A DNA stretch of 64,000 nucleotides from Perkinsus olseni (lineage: Eukaryota > Perkinsozoa > Perkinsida > Perkinsidae). The position numbers were made by a program, and so were the translations under genes. The stretch's first letter is position 1; every line of letters starts with the position of its first letter. The stretch is from assembly GCA_013115135.1 (NCBI GenBank), contig JABANP010000135.1, forward strand, positions 1 to 64,000, written 5' to 3'. The notes under the pieces were generated by a model. That model did no database searches, was not told where the DNA came from, and was given only the letters and a program-made list of their open reading frames with translations. Below, one piece after another: positions 55,940 to 64,000 of this stretch.

Positions 55940-58024
55940 TCAACTTTGTTTAATCGTTTTGTTATTCCTTATTGTTTGTTGTACTTGACTTGATCGATAC
56001 ACCAAAGTGCTACAAATGATCACCACCCAGGCAAGTATCAACGTCCCAACGTAAATCTTGGACCACTTCATAACCTCCGCAGGTGGCAACACCATAGACC
56101 ATACCGCACTGATGGCCCTGCGTATTCTCGGGATTAGTCTGATGATAATGAACGACGATGTAGCGACGTTAGCCAATGCAAAAAGCCTACTGAGAATAGT
56201 CAACTTCGTAGGCTGAATGATCGTGAGGTAAGATTGGGAGGATGGAACTGAATGGAGTGCATCGTGACGGGAGAGATACAGCTAACTACCTCAAGTCCTG
56301 AACAGTATTATCGACTTGAACTAGTCCAAGCACGGCCTGAGGCAACTCAATCGACCGATCGTTGAGGACGCTGTAACGTACCGGGATTATGCGTAGGGCC
56401 ATGTCCAACTCAATGAGGACCGTGATGAAGCGTGGTACCACCGCACACTCGAATGCAGTGTACAGTGCTCGCATGTAGCGGGTCTCCAACTCCAACCCGC
56501 CTGCTGCTGCTGCTGCTGCACCGTCAGCACGAGACAGTAGCCAATGTTGGACCACCTACATAACAGGCTTCGAGTGCCGCTGCTCCCTCCATCTGTATCA
56601 CTCACCCCCGGGAACATCATGTAGACTCCGAAATCTATGATGAAGATAGCAAGACAGCAGTTTATGAACTCTGATGATGACACGGCTGATGAGAGAGGTG
56701 AGGTCAACGGAGAACTGAATAATGGTATAGCCTGAGCAGTTGACAGAGCACTCCTCGTGGATTGGCTTGCGGCCACTCACCAATGGGGCCAAGAATACGA
56801 AATAAAGAATTAGCCTCTTTCTCGTTGCCGGTGGTGCCTTATCAAGTGATTCAGCCGCATCCTCTTGTGGGGCATCACGACAGATTGAGTTGCATGTCTG
56901 TCGAGTGCGAGCTGTCTGATCGCCTCCCCTAATCCATGCGTCCAGTAGTTCGGTACCTAGAGAGGTTCTCCCGCCCTAGCCATGCCTGGTTGTTGCTCAC
57001 TCCTCTGTGAATGGCCTACGATTGTGTAGACCGCTAGTAGGAGGCCGACATAGAGCATAGTGTGCCTTGAGAGGAGAGATAATTCCAAAAGAAGCCGGGG
57101 CTAGAAGTCCTACGCGACGCCTCGAAAGATGGGTACGAAATTCTCTATCCCCAGGTCATTCAGGAGGGCTTGTTGCTCGGGAGATAGGGGAAAATTGGGT
57201 TGGGGAGGGTCCACCCCGAAAAGAGTCGACCTGCACACGACGTGGAAGGTGGACCTCTGTAGCAGAAAGCATTCTTACGTGTTGAAGCACGCGATGGGGG
57301 TGATGATGAGAGCTGCCAGAAGTGATGCGACTTGGTTACTATCACTCGATCTTGCCGCGCGCCAGGCCGACAGTAAAACCTAACAAAGACGGTGAAGTTT
57401 TTCGCGAACGGGGAAGTATCCTGAGCTCACCGGGAAGGCCATGCAGAGTACAGCACCCAGGAAGAAGGGAGAGTAGGGATTCCTTCGACCCTGGAAAGGT
57501 AACCTTACAAGAGGCTTACTCAGTATGCTACTCACCGTGAAGTATCTAGTCAGTATCACGACTCCAAGGGATACTCCCAAAGCCATCGGAGTAAACATGA
57601 TGATCTAAGGAGTAGTAATGAGGGCAGCACCTATAGGGCCTGCATACCTCCAAAGAGAAGAAGTAGGGTAGCTGCTCTACACCACGACCAGGAGTAGCCC
57701 CTGTGATGGTATCGGAGACCTCACCAAGCCTAGCTAGTTTAGTAGAGCTAGACGACGAGCGTTGATCCTTATGATACACTAGGAGGGAGGACCTGACTAG
57801 TAACCGATAGACCCTCACCTACTTCTGGTAGCTTACGGCTTCAGGCTGACGTCCATCCACCATTTCCTACGCTTGATCGTGTTGCTATAGATAACGAAGA
57901 GGGTGAGCAGTAGGGCTAGTGTATCGACATCGAACAGGGCCGTTGTTGTGGTAGTAGTAGCAGCGGCAGTCATGCTGGTGGAAGGACTGCACACTACTCC
58001 ACCAGTACTGTATGAGTTGGGCAC
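55940..58024 (-). CDS. Polytopic membrane protein, spliced, function unknown (possibly two genes)
   Basis: Minus-strand exons with many hydrophobic helices. The probable start is MPNSYSTGGVVCSPS at 58024, followed by FDVDTLALLLTLFVIYSNTI. Next come KLARLGEVSDTITGATPGRG and PYFFSLE (about 57740-57650); IIMFTPMALGVSLGVVILTR (about 57605-57545), whose acceptor TCCTTAG and donor GTGAGT flank it; NPYSPFFLGAVLCMAF near 57470-57430; and FINCCLAIFIIDFGVYMMFP near 56660-56605. Then ALYTAFECAVVPRFITVLIE near 56450 and SIELPQAVLGLVQVDNT near 56330. A last hydrophobic exon (VGTLILAWVVIICSTLVY near 56010) ends at TAG 55940. At least six membrane segments are likely. Borders between 56770 and 57400 and near 56200-56290 are unresolved. 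No family recognised. Confidence 0.5.
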
Positions 58025-58317
58025 ATGTGCCCACCACTAACAGTTGAGCAGCCGGCCCAGTATCATTAAAGACCTCCCACCTTATAAGTGGCAATCAATG
58101 TTAAGCCAGCAGGCAACGCTGGTGGATCCTTCCCAAGCCTGCCACCCAATCCGGCATCATCATCACGGCAGGTCTGTAGTCCATGGACCCCCAACCGTGC
58201 ATGAGACAGAGCTCAAGATACCCGGTCACACTACCACAACACTACACTCAACACTCAGGAAACTGATGATGCATTAGGTCAATGAAACACTAGGTAAATA
58301 GGTACTTTCAATTACTG

Positions 58318-59203
58318 CTAGAACTTGTTGCTTTTATCAGTGTTGTTACTAAACCGAGCCCACTGACTAGGAGGCCATACTTTTGCTCGCACTCTGCCCT
58401 TTAATAGAGCCTCCGGGACCGGACCATACGCTCTCGAATCCAACGACTTCTCCTGAGAAACGAGCGACCTGCAACTTAGCCATGCTCTGTAATGGCCCGG
58501 TGACTACGATGATTTCACACACGTCATCCGGCCTTTACTGTAGGGCCGTGAAGCATTGAGCCATTGACCGGAGTGGCTATCTACTACCGGGTTATCCCCC
58601 AACAGCCAAACGTGACCCGGCGGTATCCGGAAATATACTTCTTTGCCTCGCCGATGGACTGGGACTCTATCACCTAAGACCAGGACGACTTCAATAATAT
58701 TCAACCTCGATTGCTGACCACTCGTGGCCTCTGCACCGAAGTAAGACGCTCCTACTACCATCCCTTAGTAGCGTTAAATTGACTCACATGCGACCCATTA
58801 AGAGATGGGCCATGTAAACGGATTGCTGTTCATTCTCCTCGAGGGTAACCCAGTAGTACTACCTGCTACTCCAGCTATCCTTTTACAGATCTGATGGCCT
58901 CCATGTGGGGCAGTGGCTATAACTACATCTCCTTTGCTATACCCTTTCAGTCTAGGAAAAACCTGAGCACCCACCCTACGGCGGTAAGGAAAGCCCTTCT
59001 TTCTTCCCCACCTTATCATAGAAGAGGACACAGCCTTCTGATCGTATACTCGGCTCCATGCTGCCCCCCTGTGTTGTTGAAAAGTCAAATATATATTCCT
59101 GAGTGCAGTGTAATAGACCAGCAAATTGTATCCATTTCCATCCATAGAGGAGGGCCTCCTTGAAACCACCCCCTGCGGTAGTCGCTGCAACGGCAGTAGC
59201 CAT
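58318..59203 (-). CDS. Mitochondrial inner membrane signal peptidase (IMP1-like, S26 family)
   Basis: Exon 1 starts at ATG 59203 (MATAVAATTAGGG), has a hydrophobic segment and the nucleophile motif GGSMEPSI (S-M). A GTGGGG...GCTCAG intron leads to RLKGYSKGDVVIATAPHGGH then ICKRIAGVAG, with the general-base Lys in K-R-I-A-G. After further introns comes VHRRGKEVYFRIPPGHVWLL then GDNP. The last exon gives SLDSRAYGPVPEALLKGRVR, the conserved D-S-R-x-Y-G-P-V, followed by AKVWPP, ending at TAG 58318. The Ser/Lys dyad and both flanking boxes are intact. The enzyme removes sorting signals of proteins inserted into the inner mitochondrial membrane. Introns here are less uniform, about 50-145 nt. Transcribed divergently from the CCCH gene, 487 bp apart. 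Confidence 0.85.
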
Positions 59204-59690
59204 CGTTGGGGACGACAACAGCTACTGTCAACAGCGACGAGTAAAATAGGACTCGTACCGCTCCCTTGCCGTAGGCCCTAGCACTGGGAAAGATGAAACG
59301 TAGCATCGTGACGTCGGATGGAGTCGGTGTACGGGTCCTTGTGATGGGGTCGAGAAGTTCCAAGGACGAATGTCCCAATTATTGTTTCTGTTTACAGCTC
59401 CAAGCATTAAGCTATCCTGTGAATCAGCGATATCGCTGAATAGATAAACTCCATCTGTCAAATGAGGCTGCCAACACTTTCGGGGCCTTTGTCGGTTTTT
59501 TCACCGCGCCCAGAAATTATCTTTTTTACGTAAAATGCTTAGAACAGCGCATTGTTTTGCATTCTCAACCGCGGTACCACTCTTTCCCCAAATTTCCCAT
59601 TCATCAGAATCCAACCTAGGCAGCAGTGATGGTGGCGAAAATGATGACCAAGCAATGCAGGTGCAGGTGCAGGTTGTCGTTGTTGTTATC

Positions 59691-61738
59691 ATGTCTTCGT
59701 CTTCGTCGTCACCTCGTCCTCCTGATGGTAATGATTCTGATGTCAACAACAGGATAGACCGGTTGGAGTCCTCCATGAGCCGTTTGGAGGGGATGCTATC
59801 TATGTTCATACAGGGCATACAACAACAACCCCCACCAGCATCACCAGTACCAGCAGAGAAGAAGGACAAGGCTGCTACAACAACGACAACATCGTCATCT
59901 GTCAACGCCAGTGAAGCTTCCGGAGGTGTACAACGACCGTGCTTGGCAGCAGAGGGACATGCTAACGATAGGACCGGGATGGTAGTATGGGAGCTGGGCA
60001 TAGCCTCCGTATCTCGCGATCAACCATGTTGTTACCACTCATGTCTGGATTGCTCGTTAGCGTGGTCCATATATCTCTAGGTAGCCCCTGACTCACCGCT
60101 AACTCGTACGCCTTCAAAAGGCATCCCTGCATCCTTGCCCGATAGTGCTAGTAGTCCTCGGAGGGGCACTCCCGCTGCGAAGAGAAGTTCCCCCCGCCGA
60201 AAGCGGAAGACAATAGGATCAACAACACAGGAGGGTGAGGACGACCAGCGTATGGCTAAACGGAAGCGATCCGGGAAGGCGGTCGCAGCTGATATCATCA
60301 CTACGGAAGCATCAGATGCTGTGGACACAGGTCATAAGGGAAAAGGGGGGCAGGGTAACGAAATTGGTGACCTCGTAAAACTTCAGGCGTTGGTACCTCG
60401 TCCACCCAAGCTGTGACAGACCATAATTGTAGTAGTGGTAGCAACAGCGGTACTGCAGAGCTGCCGCATGGAGGCCAATCTAGTGATGTAATTATCATCA
60501 CGTACTGCGTAGATTGTGTGATGGTGTACTGCTGGTCAGGTAGTAGCGGTAGTAGGGGATGAGTCTACCAACACTGTACTGAGTGGGGTCTATACCCCAG
60601 TAGTGGCCCCACCTGGCAGTGGTCAGGAGGAGGATAGCACCTCCATGCTGCCCATCCAGTGGCCCGATACTCTCCAGGACGCTGCCGTTGCCGTCATGGC
60701 CTCCACCACTAAGTTGACGGACACGAAGGAGGAGGAGAAGAACATCCCACCTGCAGTGTCACCATCATCACCATGGTTAACATGGGAGGAGGTCATCGGT
60801 CTCAACTTGAAAGAAGAGGAGGAAGAGGGTATCACTACTGTCACGGCAGAGGTGGTTCCTGATGATAACAAACCTGATACATCACAGCTTCCGAGCAGCA
60901 AGCCCATCCCTGCTACTGTCACCGAGGGAGATGACCGGAAGGGGCTAGAGGATGAGGAGGAGGAGGAGTCTGGGGGCAATCTTTTCCCTGATGAATCTGA
61001 CTCATCTCCAGTAGCAGCAACAGTAGAGCCTACCCAGCCTGCCTCCTCGGCCGCACCATCCACACAACCAACCTCGCCTGCTCTCAACGCCAGAGAGAGG
61101 AAGAGAGAATGGTTCCAGGCTCTCTACAGCAATGATGGTAGTAGTAGTACAGGCGAGGGTTGAGCACGAGAATCAAGTTTAGGTGCTAAGGCTGCTCCTT
61201 GCCGATATTACGCCCAGGGGAGATGTACCAAGGGTGACGCCTGTCCATACAGCCACGATGATGCTGCCGCTGCCAAGCTCAGGAAGGCCCATCATGACGC
61301 TCTAGCCGCTATACCGTGCAAATTTCACGTGGTCCTAGGGCACGGCTGTAGGGAGGGCGATGCCTGCCGTTATTCACATCAAGTGGAGCGCTTCCCATGT
61401 AAGTGGAGGTCCTAGCGTTCATTGGACTCATCACCATCTACTCAGGCGTACGGCAGTCCATCACTGGCCATTGTGGTGGTGGTGCCTCTCAGTGCCCGAT
61501 GCTGCACTACCCCGTGGCTGTTAGGCAGACGGAGGCCTTCAAGATGTGGGTTGTGGAGTTATACTCTAGCTTCATAAAGGAAAGGATAGAGGGAGGGGAC
61601 CAACGCGTTACATCATTATGGTCTACATATTTTACTGATACCATCATGTCTGACCCTTCTCTGCATCGTAACTTCGATCACATCAACACTTACATTGCCG
61701 ACAGGGCAGCCTCTTCTGCCACCAACACCACGACGTAG
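59691..61738 (+). CDS. CCCH zinc-finger protein with three fingers
   Basis: The likely start is ATG 59691 (MSSSSSSPRPPDGND); the same frame is open upstream. Next come a short coiled-coil (RIDRLESSMSRLEGMLSMFI), a Pro/Thr/Ser-rich part, a basic nuclear-localisation-like stretch (AAKRSSPRRKRKTIG, KRKRSGK, about 60170-60270) and a long acidic Glu/Ser/Pro region (WLTWEEVIGLNLKEEEEEG). Three fingers follow: CRYYAQGRCTKGDACPYSH near 61200, CKFHVVLGHGCREGDACRYSH near 61320, and, after a GTAAGT...CTCAG intron, CVRQSITGHCGGGASQCPMLH near 61445. The C-terminus is helical (AFKMWVVELYSSFIKERIEG) and ends at TAG 61736-61738. Such proteins bind RNA in splicing or 3' processing. Borders near 59930-60085 and 60410-60600 are uncertain. 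Confidence 0.75.
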
Positions 61739-61936
61739 TTATTGACTCGCTGTCCAGTTGCTTTATGACGGAGTATCTTACGTTGACTAGTGCTCATGAT
61801 GAAAGACTTGCCTTATATCATTCTTTTCACCATTTTATACCTCCTTGAAGCTGTTGCGTTGGCAGTGCTGTAGACGTGGTGCGTGGGGTTCCTATATTCC
61901 GTATGCTGTTGTCGTTGAGGCGGGTGATCGTTGTGA

Positions 61937-64000
61937 ATGGTAGTGCCTACCTCTTCGCCGACTGCTGTAGCTACCGGACGTAGCGCTGATGTGGCCCCTG
62001 CCAAGCGGCCGAGGATCTCCAAGGCCTTGGATAAGGTTAATAAGGCCATGGAGAAGAAGTGTCCTTATCTTGGTAGTAGTTATGGGGCAGGTGGGGGAGT
62101 TTCGTCGACTACACAACAACATCATCATCAGGTACTGTGAACAGGAATATGTTGGACTTCGATTTCGAGAAGGTGTGCAGTGTTACCCTGTCCAATGAGA
62201 ACGTGTATGCATGTCTGGTATGTGGTAAATACTATACTGGTAGAGGACAAGGCACCTGTGCCTACACTCATGCGTTAGAGAAGAAACACTACGTATTTAT
62301 CAATCTCAAGGATACTAGAGTGTAATACCACACCAATCACGCATCCTAGGAGAACTGTGGTGTAGATACTGTATCCCAGATGGTTATGAGATCATCGATG
62401 CCTCTCTCGATGATATACGGTATAACCTCAACCCAACCTTCACCAAGGATATGCTCAACAGCGCCGAGGATAAATGTAGTGCTCGAGGGGTTGGCTACGT
62501 GGTGGTAAGCCTAGATGTATTCCCTCAGCAACGGCTATTGGATTCACTCTCGATGGACGACCCTTCCTACCGGGCTGTGTAGGGTTGAATACAATCAGTG
62601 GTGGTACCGACTATCTGAATGTAGTAGTACAGATATTACAGCAGGTAATTATGATGACACTTTCTATACCAAAACATTCGTAACTCGCCGATCAGGTAAC
62701 GCCCTTGAGGAATGCATTGTTGACCAAGAAGCAGGACCTTGATGTCAGCCGAACTGATGTCACTGAGGCCTTGGCTGAACTCTTCAGGAAGACTTATAAT
62801 GCTAAGAACTTCAAGGTGAGTGCCGCCTCTCGGTATGCTGCCCTGGCTCATCGGCGATGAGTCATCGCCATTGCTGTTCTGTTGGTTATGATAATCAGTG
62901 ATCATCCATGTTAGGGTGTGGTGTCTCCCCACGAGTTCCTCCAAGTGGTGAGCCTGAAGAGTAAGAAGCACTTCTTCACATCACAGGTAAGCAGGTCCGT
63001 GTCGTGAATTAATCCAAACCAGTAGTTCAGCACTCCTCGCACGCCGCCCCTTTTGTTATCAGAGAGACCCAGCAGAGTTCCTCACATGGCTGCTCAACCA
63101 TCTCCGACCTCACAAGACAATCAACAAGATATTTAAAGGTGAGCTAGGCGTCATGAGGCGTAGTACACAGTCCCGCATCATTCAGGCGAGATCCTGGTTA
63201 AGACATGCAAGAACCTCGACAGTCAGGCAGCTGGTGATGTGTGGGAAGAATCTACATCAGTAAGAGGGCTCACGTGAGTACTAGTCGCCACTCCTTCCCT
63301 TAGGACTTCCTTACCCTCACCCTTGACCTTCCCGATGCTCCACTATTTAAGGATACTCAGGAGTTCATCCCTCAAGTAACCAGCGGCCTTCCGCCTTGCA
63401 TCATACTCTCGCTGCCGTGATCCTAGGTGCCAATGATCTCTTTACTGGACAAGTTCAATGGAGAGACAGTGGTCGAGGACCTCCTTCATCGACAGGTGGG
63501 CTTATTTCCGATTAGGGTTTGCATGATACGCCTCCCATCGTCAGTTGCGAAAGTATTCCATCAAGAGGCTGCCTCCTTACCTCATCTTCGTCACTAAGAG
63601 GTAGTAGCGAACACGGGTTCCGCACGTCACGAAGACTTCGTCTTCTGGCATCAGATTCAAGAAGAATAACTTCACTGTGGAGAAGAATCCTACTCTAGTT
63701 CGCTTCCCCCTGAAGGGCCTCGATATGAAGGACTGGATACATCCAACTTGGCATAATATTAATGAGCATACCAAGTACCATAACTTAGATTGCGGGTGAG
63801 AAAGGGTAAGCACGACCCGTAGGTACGACCTGGTCGGCCTAGTGTCCCATTCTGGTCAGCCAGAAGCGGGCATGGGAGTCTACAAAGCGTACGTGTTGCA
63901 TTCAAGTGAGTCACGAGTGTCGCCCAGTGGTCATCAGTTTACCCGATCAGAAACGAATCAATGGCAAGAAACACACGACCTGAATGTGGCGCCCATCCTA
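61937..64000 (+). CDS. USP39: U4/U6.U5 tri-snRNP protein USP39 (SAD1), inactive ubiquitin-protease fold, 3' end outside window
   Basis: Exons: 61937-62072, 62132-62321, 62366-62475, 62529-62644, 62696-62815, 62915-62986, 63063-63138, 63186 onward and several more to the window end. A short basic N-terminus leads into CPYLG, then TVNRNMLDFDFEKVCSVTLS and YACLVCGKYYTGRG (the Zn-finger UBP domain) with THALEKKHYVFINLKDTRVY. The USP fold follows: PFLPGCVGLNTISGGTDYLN, SPHEFLQVVS, PAEFLTWLLNHLRPHKTINK, LRKYSIKRLPPYLIFVTKRF and KNNFTVEKNPTLVRFPLKG. At the place of the catalytic Cys the sequence reads GTDYLN, so no nucleophile is present, as known for USP39. The protein stabilises the tri-snRNP during spliceosome assembly. 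The frame is still open at 64000. Confidence 0.93.

Noticed and set aside
58044..58277. 77-codon plus-strand frame with His/Thr runs
   Set aside because: No family features and it opposes the 5' region of the minus-strand membrane gene; most likely non-coding.

Overview
The window reads as compact nuclear DNA of an alveolate, most likely a Perkinsus-type perkinsozoan (sister group of the dinoflagellates). The support is short, very frequent GT-AG introns (mostly 41-63 nt in the models I could close), tiny intergenic gaps, long runs of genes on one strand, standard stop usage, and typical eukaryotic genes (coatomer, V-ATPase, MLH1, APC11, USP39, THOC3, mitochondrial carriers). The genus is an inference; no rRNA, tRNA, CRISPR or plasmid feature was found. 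I built gene models by hand by joining reading frames at GT/AG sites where phase and family conservation agree, so feature coordinates span first to last exon and inner exons are given in the evidence.

Layout. 1-3003 (minus) is the 5' part of an LTR-type retroelement: a gag-protease frame, then a reverse-transcriptase frame reached by a +1 shift and running off the window. 3.2-5.1 kb holds no gene but has a perfect 14-bp inverted repeat. 5.1-8.6 kb (minus) carries a charged low-complexity nuclear-type protein and a KDEL-receptor-like protein. 8.9-20.1 kb (plus) carries an unassigned gene, a mitochondrial carrier, a STPGR/SHIPPO axonemal protein, an associated protein, a large EF-hand/PPP phosphatase gene and a secreted EGF/transmembrane protein. 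V-ATPase subunit B lies on the minus strand at 21.2-23.0 kb.

23.6-55.7 kb is an unbroken plus-strand array of about fifteen genes: THOC3-like, mitochondrial carrier, ABCB6/ATM1-type half transporter, a membrane protein, a mitochondrial-type P-loop ATPase, MLH1, a SAM methyltransferase, APC11, oligopeptidase B-like S9 peptidase, an orphan, a RING membrane E3, a possible small gene, a START protein, gamma-COP and glycine dehydrogenase. Gaps between neighbours are often only 84-200 bp. 55.9-59.2 kb (minus) holds a polytopic membrane gene and a mitochondrial inner-membrane signal peptidase. 59.7-64.0 kb (plus) holds a triple CCCH zinc-finger protein and the 5' part of USP39/SAD1, cut by the window end.

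The genes do not form one pathway. Most are housekeeping: secretion (gamma-COP, KDEL receptor), mitochondria (GLDC, IMP1, carriers, ABC transporter), RNA handling (THOC3, USP39, CCCH), DNA repair (MLH1), cell cycle (APC11) and the flagellum (STPGR). The most unusual items are the CCCH-finger gag with a +1 pol shift, the EF-hand plus PPKL-like phosphatase arrangement, the excess of GT just after intron 3' ends, and the one-strand gene array.
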